NCBI GenBank assembly: GCA_017429525.1
Contig: JAFROT010000028.1
Coordinates: 1-64,000 of the forward strand
DNA: 64,000 nt
Reading direction: 5' to 3'
Source: Bacteroidaceae bacterium
GTDB taxonomy: Bacteria > Bacteroidota > Bacteroidia > Bacteroidales > Bacteroidaceae
The position numbers and the translations under genes are program-made. Below, in pieces: positions 43,269 through 51,444 of the stretch; positions within the stretch are counted from its first letter, which is position 1, and each line of letters opens with the position of its first letter. The notes below the pieces were generated by a model, which searched no databases, was not told the origin of the DNA, and saw only the letters and a program-made list of their open reading frames with translations.

Positions 43269-43654
43269 ATGTACAACAGAGAATACACGCCCGATAGGAT
43301 ATTGGAACTGCGAGAGAATGAGGTGTTTGTCTTTGGAAGTAACCTTGCCGGCGCTCATGGCGGCGGCGCCGCACGTCTGGCCTATAATCGCTTCGGAGCG
43401 GTCTGGGGACAAGGTGTAGGCATGCAAGGACAAAGCTATGCCATCCCGACGATGCACGGCGGCGTAGAGGCCATCAAGCCCTACGTGGACGAGTTTGTCC
43501 AGTGACGCATCCTGAACATAAGTTCCTTGTCACGCAAATCGGCTGTGGAATAGCCGGCTTCATTCCCGAGGAGATTGCTCCGCTTTTCAGAGAGGCCTTA
43601 GACGTGGAGAACGTCATCCTGCCGAAGGTCTTTGTTGAGATTTTGCAAAGCTGA
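43269..43654 (+). pseudogene. Frameshifted A1S_2505-type (phage non-structural) protein gene
   Basis: The first frame gives 78 aa (REYTPDRILELRENEVFVFGSNLAGAHGGGAARLAY, GMQGQSYAIPT) ending VDEFVQ at TGA 43503-43505. A shifted frame continues at once with THPEHKFLVTQIGCGIAGF and REALDVENVILPK to TGA 43652-43654. Together they make a normal-length protein of the family with FGSN-GxHGxGAA and IGCGIAGF motifs, a macro-like ADP-ribose/nucleotide fold. A single base lost or two gained near 43500 explains it; a sequencing error is also possible. Confidence 0.75.
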
Positions 43655-43714
43655 AATCAGAGGCGGTCCTGCTAACCCCTTATACGTCTACTCTATAATC
43701 TTATCTTAACTCTT

Positions 43715-44443
43715 ATGCGTAAAAGTTTTCTTACTTTGCTTGGCTTAGGCCTAATGCTTACAGCCTGTAATCATCCTACACAAAAAGAACCAGATATGGA
43801 ATTTGAAGATCAGGTCAAATTGTCGCTGTCGAATGGCGGTAAGGTAGATTTGAACAGCCTGCAATGGACCAGGCAGCCTGCGGGATTCGAGGTGCGAGGC
43901 GACACGCTCGCCATCACCACCGCTCCGCACACCGACCTCTGGCAGCGCACCTACTACCATTTCCAAAACGATAATGCGCCGGTTCTGCAGATGCAGACCC
44001 GCGAGAAGTTCTTCAGTTTCGTCGTCAGGACGGATTTCACCCAGAGCCACCATCGCTTCGACCAATGCGGTATTGTCATGTATCTCGACAGCGAGAACTG
44101 GCTGAAAGGGTCGGTGGAATATGAGAACGAGGACTTCCAGCACCTCGGTAGTGTTGTCACCAACAACGGCTATTCCGATTGGGCGACGACCGCCATCCCC
44201 GCTGATGTGAAGACCATGTGGTACCGCTTCTCGCGGCGTGAGGATGATTACTGCATCGAATGTTCCACCGACGGCATCGTTTTCAGCCAGATGCGCGTCT
44301 GTCACATCCCGGCAGCTGCCGACGAGATCCGCTTCGGCATCTATGCCTGCTCACCCGAGGAGTCCTCCTTCACAGCCCTCTTCACCGACATGAAGATTAC
44401 CGAATGTGCTTGGAAAGCCCATGACGGCCAACAGCCAGATTAG
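43715..44443 (+). CDS. DUF1349 lipoprotein
   Basis: 242 aa lipoprotein (lipobox LTAC, Cys18). The body has the concanavalin-like DUF1349 pattern: DLWQRTYYHF, FDQCGIVMYLDSENWLKGSVEYENE, YSDWATT and SSFTALFTDMKITEC. Proteins of this type bind or act on sugars, but no enzymatic function is established. Convergent with the GH28-like gene, which is also carbohydrate-related. Confidence 0.85.
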   Translation: MRKSFLTLLGLGLMLTACNHPTQKEPDMEFEDQVKLSLSNGGKVDLNSLQWTRQPAGFEVRGDTLAITTAPHTDLWQRTYYHFQNDNAPVLQMQTREKFFSFVVRTDFTQSHHRFDQCGIVMYLDSENWLKGSVEYENEDFQHLGSVVTNNGYSDWATTAIPADVKTMWYRFSRREDDYCIECSTDGIVFSQMRVCHIPAAADEIRFGIYACSPEESSFTALFTDMKITECAWKAHDGQQPD

Positions 44444-44531
44444 TGCGAGGGAATTGATCACGCAGGCCACGCGCTCTCATCATCTTGAGGGTTGGAGGTC
44501 AACAGCTATATCATTACTAAGGTTTCAACGA

Positions 44532-46025
44532 TCACTTGGCTTTCACCACCACGTCTGTGGCATATTGGTTCGTCTCCACAAAGCGTGAGAAGTTCTTCTG
44601 GGTAATCAACTCGCGATTCACGCTTACGTGCTGCAGCGTGACACCGTCCACGCGGCGCTCCCCGTCGAGCCCCTTGATGGTGCTGAGCGGCAGCTGGTTG
44701 GCATCGCCGAGAAAGCGGATGTGCTGGAAACGGACATCCTCGATATGGCGACCGGCTGTGTTGTAGGGACATATCTCGACGGCAAACATCTGTCCGCCAC
44801 GCGTATGGTCAAGACAAATGTTGCGGAAAGTAATATGGCGGAATGTGCCCTCGTCGCTGCCCATGACGGCCATGGCGCCACGATAGGGCCACGCCGTTTC
44901 ACGAGCTTCCAGAATCTGGATGTCCTCGAAGAGTATGCTGTCCATTGCCAGCTCGGGTTTTGTCTCGGGACCTACGAGGAGATTATGGGCACAATCGGCC
45001 CAAAGGGTGCAGTTTGTCATTGTGATGTTTGAGGTGGTATGTCCCGTAGGTGAATGGAAGTTCTTCAGCGAGATATTGTCGTCGTAGTTGCGCAGGAAGC
45101 TGTTGCGAATGAGTACGTGGCGCGTGTTGAGTAGGTCAATGCCGTCGGAGTTGCGCATCCAACACACCTGCTTGATATTCTCCATGCGCAGTTGGTCGCA
45201 ATCGGCGAAGCAGAGCGTCCATGAGGGCGAGTCGCGGAAGAAGATGCCTTCGACCTCGATGTCGCGGCATTGGCGCATATAGATGAGCGACTTGCGACGG
45301 GTGAAGTCGTGCACGTTGCCTGAGCCGCACAGGATGCCACGCCCCTTTATGCGGATGTGTTCTGCCTCCCGTGCCTCGATGCGGCCATAGACAATGGCAC
45401 CCTCATCCAGGAAGAGTGTCTGCCCGGAATGCAGGGTGATGAGTCCCGCCTCGTGTTCGCCGGGACCATAGTAGATGAGATTACCATCATCGGCGGGCTT
45501 CCCGACAGGCAGGTCGGGAAAGACGAAAAGGTTGTGATCGCGGTCACCGTCGAACTCCACACTCACCTTCTGCCACGGGTAGAGCCGAAAGCGCACCGTG
45601 CGCTCGTCCACGCGTTTGGGCTTAATACGATAAGCTGTAGGCCGAATCTGCACTTCGTGGAAAGGCGTTCCCTGACGTTTCACCTCCACCTCTACACGGT
45701 TGCTGCCCTTGGCATTGAACCCGTCAGTGAACAGGGCTACGCTCATCAGCGTGCGGACTCGCCCAAGGGTGTCTGTGCCGTTAGGGCCTCGGTCGCCATC
45801 CGGGCTGCGTCGGTCGATGTTTGACACCAATGCCCCAACCACCTTGGCGGGTTGCCATTCTCCGCGTCCCGAACGTACCCTTACCTCATAGTCCGACATG
45901 TGGATGCGCTCACGCTCACTCAGCGTCGCATCATCCACTGATTGCCACTGCTGTGCCCGCAAGCTGCCCGCCCATGTCAGCAGGCAAACAACAACGATGT
46001 GGAAAACGTTTTTAAGCTGTGTCAT
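44532..46025 (-). CDS. GH28-like secreted polygalacturonase-type enzyme
   Basis: 497 aa from MTQLKNVFHIVVV, signal peptide at residues 1-25. An N-terminal beta-domain (about 30-180) precedes a right-handed parallel beta-helix with NSDGIDL (about 293) and YDDNISLK (about 317), the positions of the GH28 catalytic aspartates (NTD and DD motifs). Probably hydrolyses a uronic-acid or related polysaccharide outside or in the periplasm; the exact linkage cannot be read. It has its own promoter and no SusCD pair nearby. Confidence 0.82.
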   Translation of the reverse strand: MTQLKNVFHIVVVCLLTWAGSLRAQQWQSVDDATLSERERIHMSDYEVRVRSGRGEWQPAKVVGALVSNIDRRSPDGDRGPNGTDTLGRVRTLMSVALFTDGFNAKGSNRVEVEVKRQGTPFHEVQIRPTAYRIKPKRVDERTVRFRLYPWQKVSVEFDGDRDHNLFVFPDLPVGKPADDGNLIYYGPGEHEAGLITLHSGQTLFLDEGAIVYGRIEAREAEHIRIKGRGILCGSGNVHDFTRRKSLIYMRQCRDIEVEGIFFRDSPSWTLCFADCDQLRMENIKQVCWMRNSDGIDLLNTRHVLIRNSFLRNYDDNISLKNFHSPTGHTTSNITMTNCTLWADCAHNLLVGPETKPELAMDSILFEDIQILEARETAWPYRGAMAVMGSDEGTFRHITFRNICLDHTRGGQMFAVEICPYNTAGRHIEDVRFQHIRFLGDANQLPLSTIKGLDGERRVDGVTLQHVSVNRELITQKNFSRFVETNQYATDVVVKAK

Positions 46026-46049
46026 TATGTTATTTCCTTCTTTACGCCA

Positions 46050-46080
46050 CAAAGATAATGAAAATATTGGAGCACAGCAA
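46050..46080 (-). promoter_or_regulatory. Promoter of the GH28-like gene
   Basis: Minus strand: TTG (46080-46078), 20-nt spacer, TATCTTTG (46057-46050), 25 bp before the ATG. Confidence 0.68.
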
Positions 46081-46250
46081 AAAATATAGATGTGTATAGA
46101 TAAATTTATTCGATTGAGTACTCAATTCTATGTCTTTATTTGGATTATTGAGTCTCTATGCCTCAGTCGTGGAGAGATTTGAGTGATGCTCAGCTAATGT
46201 ATGACGACAATTGCCTATTTTTGATGACATTTTTAGCGTTTTTGAGGCAC

Positions 46251-46370
46251 AAACTACACTTTTACACCGTAAATTACACCCAAACTACACTGTTTTTGAT
46301 GCGCTCATTGTTTTGATAATCAAATAAAAGGATGAAAAAGAGTGCTAAAGTGTAGGTGCCTGCAAAACTT
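46251..46370. repeat. Degenerate iterated-word element E
   Basis: The left side repeats AACTACACT and TTACACC words; the right side carries the complementary CTAAAGTGTAG within GTGTAGGTGCC (46350-46360), nearly the same core as element A. Confidence 0.5.
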
Positions 46371-46575
46371 TTTTCACGTGCGCGTGCGCGAGGTGGCGAA
46401 TAAGAGACGAGAATGCGTTAGCGGAAGGAGATTGGTAGAGCGACGGGAGAGTAGGGGAGAATGCTTTGGTCGTTAAGGACAAGTTATAGGGAGGAATCCG
46501 TGAATGGATATAGAGGACTTCGTTATTCGGACGCGACCGAATAACACATACATATAGTCGTTCAAGGCTTAACGT

Positions 46576-46625
46576 CCGTATGTGCAGGTCGATGCGAATG
46601 GACGTGCAGGTTGATTCGAATGAAG
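46576..46625. repeat. Two 22-bp units with GTGCAGGT(C/T)GAT(G/T)CGAATG
   Basis: GTGCAGG occurs at 46582 and 46604, exactly 22 bp apart, each followed by GATGCGAAT or GATTCGAAT. Confidence 0.6.
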
Positions 46626-47062
46626 GGGCATGAATGATGCGCTCGAGTTTGTTCGCTTTAACCTTCAAGAATGATGAATGACGGATTAGGAATGATGAGT
46701 GATGAATAAGAATGACCAGGTGTGAAAAGTTCCCGCAACACCTCATCTACAATTTTGCTATTGAGGGGTGATGTGAATGGTCTTTTGATTCATTTGACGC
46801 TGTTTTGGAGCTTTTTTAATATGGTTAAATGAGGCAAAAAGGATTTTTTGCCCTGATTTAACCTTTTTTCTTGCGCACGAACCTTAACTAATGGAATAAT
46901 TTGTTTAGTTTTGTACTCGAATAGGGCGTAAAATAGGGGTAAAACAGTCCCCTTTTGACTCTCCTAATAAGTATTTGTATGTATAGCCTCAAAGACATAG
47001 CTGAATATATCGTAGCGCTCATTGCTGCAACATCCAATATTTAATCTATATTAATTACGTAT

Positions 47063-48904
47063 ATGATTCAGAGCGTTAATAAGTATCACATCTACGAAAT
47101 CTTCTCACCAGAAGATAACTTCTATTATACCATTCCCAAGTATCAACGTGAATATACTTGGGGCTACAAAGAATGGCATGCTTTGTATGATGACATCTGT
47201 GAAAACGATTTGGAGTATTTCATCGGTTCAATTATTTGCATACCGTTAGGAGATACTTTTCAACGTTATATGGAAGTAATTGACGGGCAGCAATGACTGA
47301 CAACAATCAGCCTGTTCACGACGGCCATCTATAATCGACTGAAAGGGTTTAAGGCCGACCTCTCAGAAGACGATGAGGATGTTCTTCCGGCAATGAGGAA
47401 AGCGCTTAAAAGTAGATACTCCGCAAATGGTCTAAAACTGATTCCACAAGTTCAAAGCCATAATAGGGATGACTTCGAATATATCATGGGGGAGAATGGT
47501 TTACATAGCAACCCTACGAACAAATATCCCTATTTCTTTACAAGAAAAATGGCTCGCTGCTATAATTATTACCTTCAACTCATTGACAAGGAGATAGAAG
47601 GTAAGGAAGCACAGGAATGTATTACTATCTTAAAAGCTAAGCATGAAAAGCTGAAACAGGCTATGATTGTTAAGATTGAGGTCTCTTCTCATGCTGATGC
47701 TTACGTCTTGTTTGAATCATTAAACAACAGAGGAACGCCGCTCACTGCTATCGACTTGATGAAGAACCTCATCATGGCACAGGCAGAGCAAAACAACCTT
47801 ACTATTGATGGGTGTTTTACGAGATGGCAGCAACTTTTGGGTTATTTGTCTGAGGACTACGGTACACAGGAGCGTTTCTTTAGACAATATTACAATGCGT
47901 TTAAACATCGCCTGAATGAGCCCTTCCAAAAGGATAATGACCGCAAAAAAGACCCACTGGGAACTATTGCTACCCGCTCAAATCTACTCAATATATTTGA
48001 GAAACTGATTAAAAACAACCTTCCAGAGTTCCTAGATGATATCCTTGTTTGCGGTAGAATTTATTCATGGTTGATTCTACAGGACTCAACGGAAACAACA
48101 TATCGCAAAGCTTTGGAAGACCTAGATCATATTCAAGGCGTTCCTTCATTCCTGCTTTTAATGTACTTACTACGCAACAAAGATGAAATTCAGGTTGACG
48201 AAAAGTTGATAAATCGTCTTATCCGTCTTCTATCGAAGTACTTCGTTAGAAGAAATATAACAGACTATCCTAGCACTCGCGACTTGACCAGAATCTTCAT
48301 GGATATCATTGCGAAGATCAAAGAGGAAGGGCCAAAGGGTGAGGATGTCCTAACACTAATTATCAACACGCTCAATACACCTGAGAACTGCGCTTCAGAT
48401 GAACAGTTCAGACGAAGCCTTGGGGGTAACGTTTATCGTGACAATGTCGGAGCGACACGCTATGTCCTTTGCAAAATGGCTGAAAGTGCCATGACACAGG
48501 AGTCATGGACGGATCTGTGGAAACGGACAGAGACAAACAAGACATTTGTCTGGACGATAGAGCATATCTTCCCCGAAGGTGAAAACATTCCGGATTGTTG
48601 GGTGGAAATGATTGCTAACGGAGACCGCGAACTTGCCAAAAAGTATCTGGAAGAATATGCTCATCGTATAGGAAACTTAACCATAACAGGCTATAATAGC
48701 ACGCTCGGAAATAAGTCTTTCGAAGAGAAACGAGAAAGACGTAGCAGAGATGGCCAGCGTTTTATAGGTTATAAAAACGGTCTTGAAATAAACCGTGAGA
48801 TTGCCTTAAAGGACAAATGGACTGTCGATGACATCAAGCAGCGCACAGAAGCAATTGTAGAAGAATTGACAAAGGTGTATATGTTCCCGGGAGAATCTTA
48901 TTAA
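47063..48904 (+). pseudogene. GmrSD-type (DUF262-DUF1524) restriction gene with in-frame TGA
   Basis: Frame 1 runs 47063-47296, then continues in the same frame to 48904, giving a 613-codon gene broken by one TGA at 47294-47296. N-terminal DUF262 (IPKYQREYTWGYKEWHALYDDI, FIGSIICIP, EVIDGQQ) and C-terminal DUF1524 HNH domain (WTIEHIFPEGENIPDCW near residue 496, HRIGNLTITGYNSTLGN) are complete. The TGA replaces the Arg codon (CGA) of the DGQQR motif that is essential in ParB-like GmrS domains. GmrSD enzymes are type IV restriction endonucleases against modified phage DNA. A downstream Met at 47393 would lack the key motifs. Confidence 0.85.
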
Positions 48905-49063
48905 AATAACAAGGCCGTTCTTACAATTTTTACGCTTTTAGCTACAATCATTATAAATGCTATTGCATTATATATACAACAAGGCTTCATGGGCTTTATC
49001 TTTATAGTAGACAACAAAAGATTAGAGAAATAATGAGTTTAATATACCTATTAACAATTAATT

Positions 49064-49891
49064 ATGAAATACTTATTTAATTTCATGAGGATTCAGTATT
49101 GCCTGCTGACCTTCATCGGTTTTGTGTGCATTAATTCATCATGTTCTTCTTCTTCAGATGAAGATGGTACTGAAATTATTCCAGCAAAAAAAGCAAAAAA
49201 TCTTTCAATGATTGAAGTCACTGGACATAAGCTTAAGGAAGATGACTATTTGATGATGTTCCAATATGATGAGAAAGGAAGACTGGTAAGAGCTATAATC
49301 CCAGGATGGGATCCAGTTCCTTTCATTTATAAGGAACAGCAGATGGAGTGGACATGGAGGTATCAAGATGATGATGTAACATACGAACATGTTGGGTATA
49401 TACAGAATTCTCGGGTAATATATACATATTCGGCAAACAATGATGAAGGAAAGCGTGATTTAATATATAAATACGATCATGAAGGAAAACTTATTAGTAT
49501 GAGTTCTATGTATTTTGATGCGAATGGTAATTTTGAGTGGGAAGAGAATAATATTGTAAAAACCTATGAAGGGGGGGAGGAAGGAAGAATTAAATACACC
49601 AAAAACAAATCATATGGTCTTACATGTCATTTTGAATTTAACCCAATATATTTTTTTGAAATAGCTTCTTATAAATGGCGTGACAATTTTGTTTTCTTAA
49701 CAGGATTATGTGGCCAATTATCAGAATATTTGCCCTCAGAAATGGAATTAGTTTCAGATGGTATTAAAAGACGTAAACGAACGTTCGACTACAAATTTGA
49801 TTCATTGGGGTATCCTGTTAACGTAAAGATAAATGATCTTTCTAATGGGAAGGTTGTAAGAACATTAGAAGTAATATTAGGATGGGAATAA
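49064..49891 (+). CDS. Lipoprotein with RHS/DUF4595-like beta repeats
   Basis: 275 aa, AT-rich. Lipobox INSSC (Cys27) then a Ser/Asp/Glu linker. Repeats of the type MMFQYDEKGRLVRAI, DLIYKYDHEGKLISM and FDYKFDSLGYPVNVK recall YD/DUF4595-like beta repeats of Bacteroidetes surface lipoproteins. Function unknown. Base composition matches the adjoining restriction gene, suggesting shared acquisition. Confidence 0.65.
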   Translation: MKYLFNFMRIQYCLLTFIGFVCINSSCSSSSDEDGTEIIPAKKAKNLSMIEVTGHKLKEDDYLMMFQYDEKGRLVRAIIPGWDPVPFIYKEQQMEWTWRYQDDDVTYEHVGYIQNSRVIYTYSANNDEGKRDLIYKYDHEGKLISMSSMYFDANGNFEWEENNIVKTYEGGEEGRIKYTKNKSYGLTCHFEFNPIYFFEIASYKWRDNFVFLTGLCGQLSEYLPSEMELVSDGIKRRKRTFDYKFDSLGYPVNVKINDLSNGKVVRTLEVILGWE

Positions 49892-49966
49892 TCAGAATAT
49901 TAGACATATTGAAACATCTACGGGTGAGGCTAAGTCATATGAATAACTGTCAATAATTGAAATGTT

Positions 49967-50080
49967 ATGTCTCTTCCTTGGGAATCTAACACACCACCAA
50001 GAGATGGTGAAAGTAAAGGATGTCTAATCTTCATATTGATAGCCATCATTTATATGTTGATTAGTATTTCGTTCTTCTGA
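49967..50080 (+). CDS. Possible 37-aa membrane peptide
   Basis: MSLPWESNTPPRDGESK followed by a strongly hydrophobic segment (CLIFILIAIIYMLISISFF). One predicted membrane helix with a polar N-terminus. Too short for family assignment; could be real or chance. Confidence 0.35.
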   Translation: MSLPWESNTPPRDGESKGCLIFILIAIIYMLISISFF

Positions 50081-50170
50081 CTAAACTGAATCATAGAAAC
50101 ATACTACATTCTGGGGAAGGATGGACAATAGTTTATAAGCATCCTCCTCAGGCTGAATACGCCTTTTGAT

Positions 50171-50434
50171 ATGTGCGAGCACAGTGGCTTCAAGCTGTTG
50201 TGCTTTTATCATACTCTTTTTTCATATATGGGCGACGCTGAATGGTACAGCAATGTCGACAAAGATGGCTTGTTCAAACTCGTTGACCGCTTGCCAAAGT
50301 ATCGCTGGTTCGTTGAACACATCGATAATATCGACGCAGATCTATACTTTGACTATGGCGCCGATTACTTTTTCCTGGTTCGTGATAGACAGGGGGCAAT
50401 TAACCCCTCTGTTCTGTTTATCATTCTTTTGTAA
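50171..50434 (+). pseudogene. Unidentified gene fragment in the AT-rich island
   Basis: 87-codon frame whose middle (LFKLVDRLPKYRWFVEHIDNIDADLYFDYGADYFFLV) looks protein-like, but the N-terminus (CEHSGFKLLCFYH) and the tail do not. Upstream, another frame (GEGWTIVYKHPPQAEYAF) also looks like a coding remnant. I read this as decayed mobile DNA beside the tRNA operon. Confidence 0.35.
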
Positions 50435-50493
50435 TTTAGGGGCCTGTCGGTATCTTCATGTTCTTGATGAAGCCATCATTTCTTGAACAAATA

Positions 50494-50517
50494 AAGGAGA
50501 CTCTAATGAATCTCCTT
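50494..50517 (-). terminator. Terminator of the tRNA-Ser-Glu-Glu operon
   Basis: AAGGAGA (50494-50500) pairs with TCTCCTT (50511-50517); it lies just past the last minus-strand tRNA. A T-run exists on the plus strand too, so it may work in both directions. Confidence 0.55.
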
Positions 50518-50521
50518 TTTG

Positions 50522-50593
50522 TAGCGCCTACGGGAATCGAACCCGTGTTCCATGCGTGAGAGGCATGTGTCCTAGCCGCTAGACGAAAGCGCC
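50522..50593 (-). tRNA. tRNA-Glu(CTC), copy 1
   Basis: 72 nt on the minus strand: acceptor GGCGCTT, D arm TCGTCTAGCGGCTAGGA, anticodon stem CATGC/GCATG with loop CTCTCAC (CTC), T loop GTTCGAT. Confidence 0.93.
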
Positions 50594-50657
50594 GGCTGGT
50601 GGAAAAGAAAGCAACCACGATTGGGGGTTGCTTGATGCAGAGTTGAACTCTGAGTGG

Positions 50658-50729
50658 TAGCGCCTACGGGAATCGAACCCGTGTTCCATGCGTGAGAGGC
50701 ATGTGTCCTAGCCGCTAGACGAAAGCGCC
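50658..50729 (-). tRNA. tRNA-Glu(CTC), copy 2
   Basis: Identical to the copy at 50522-50593. Confidence 0.93.
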
Positions 50730-50735
50730 AGAGAG

Positions 50736-50822
50736 CGGAAGCTGGGGGATTCGAACCCCCGGTACGGTAACCCGTACGTCAGTTTAGCAAACTGGTGGTT
50801 TCAGCCACTCACCCAAACTTCC
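50736..50822 (-). tRNA. tRNA-Ser(GCT)
   Basis: 87 nt class II tRNA on the minus strand: acceptor GGAAGTT/AGCTTCC, anticodon loop TTGCTAA (GCT), long variable arm with ACGTACGGG/ACCGTACC pairing, T loop GTTCGAA, discriminator G. Confidence 0.92.
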
Positions 50823-50895
50823 AAAACTCTTCAATAAGGTGTGCTTTTCTGTCGAAATAGCCTCTTGCGGATGGCTGTTTTTCAGAATTGCGGTG

Positions 50896-50926
50896 CAAAG
50901 GTAGATGTTTTTGTCGAATTGTGCAA
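50896..50926 (-). promoter_or_regulatory. Promoter of the tRNA-Ser-Glu-Glu operon
   Basis: Minus strand: TTG (50926-50924), 20-nt spacer, TACCTTTG (50903-50896), about 70 bp before tRNA-Ser. Confidence 0.72.
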
Positions 50927-50946
50927 GCTTTTTGGAAGGAAAAATG

Positions 50947-50954
50947 TATCTTTG
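50947..50954 (+). promoter_or_regulatory. Minus-7 element before the fdtA-like gene
   Basis: TATCTTTG 22 bp before the ATG at 50977, divergent from the tRNA promoter; no good TTG at the normal distance. Confidence 0.5.
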
Positions 50955-50976
50955 CAGCAAAATTAATGCTTTTGAC

Positions 50977-51414
50977 ATGATTAATGATTCTTTGCCAAAG
51001 GGCGTAAAACTGATTCAACTGCCTCAGCACGTGGACACAAGAGGACGCTTGACCTTCTTGGAGGGGAATGTACACCTTCCGTTCGCTGTTGAGCGTGTGT
51101 TCTGGATTACGGACGTACCGTCTGACGTGATGCGCGGAGGGCATGCTCATTGGACTTGCCACGAGGTCGTCTTTGCCGCTAAAGGCAGCTTTGAGATTGA
51201 AGTGGATGATGGCGAGCTGTGCCGCACGTTGACCATCGATAATCCCAAGACGGGTATTCTCATTCCAGCTGGCGTCTGGTGCGAACTACGGCATTTCGCA
51301 GCGGGAACGGTCTGCGTCGTCATGGCCTCGACGGCTTATGATGCTACGGGCTATGCCCACGACCGCGCGTCGTGGAAAGAAGAAAAGTTGAAAAGAGATT
51401 CCGTCTCTCGCTAA
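50977..51414 (+). CDS. FdtA-like dTDP-sugar 3,4-ketoisomerase (WxcM-type cupin)
   Basis: 146 aa single cupin: GVKLIQLPQHVDTRGRLTFLEGNVHLPF, RVFWITDVPSDVMRGGHAHWTCHEVV and LIPAGVWCELRHFA. The RGGHAH motif is the catalytic histidine pair of FdtA/QdtA isomerases, which convert dTDP-4-keto-6-deoxyglucose to the 3-keto sugar. Directly followed by the aminotransferase fusion, so the pathway product is likely a dTDP-3-amino-3,6-dideoxyhexose such as Fuc3N or Qui3N. Confidence 0.88.
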   Translation: MINDSLPKGVKLIQLPQHVDTRGRLTFLEGNVHLPFAVERVFWITDVPSDVMRGGHAHWTCHEVVFAAKGSFEIEVDDGELCRTLTIDNPKTGILIPAGVWCELRHFAAGTVCVVMASTAYDATGYAHDRASWKEEKLKRDSVSR

Positions 51415-51444
51415 TTGCGCTGTTTGGCGTTTATATTATTAAGT

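Larger units (their letters stand above)
46081..47062. other. AT-rich gene-free region
   Basis: About 1 kb with no convincing gene. It holds a degenerate hairpin element E (46251-46370) and two 22-bp-spaced GTGCAGG units (46576-46625). The rest is low-complexity and begins the AT-rich island. Confidence 0.65.

Noticed and set aside
46345-46746. 133-codon minus-strand frame
   Set aside because: Starts and ends in repeat-rich AT DNA, no promoter, no conserved-looking segments.
47294-47296. TGA as selenocysteine or recoded sense codon in the restriction gene
   Set aside because: The position is an arginine in the DGQQR motif, other genes here stop at TGA normally, and no SECIS-like hairpin is evident.
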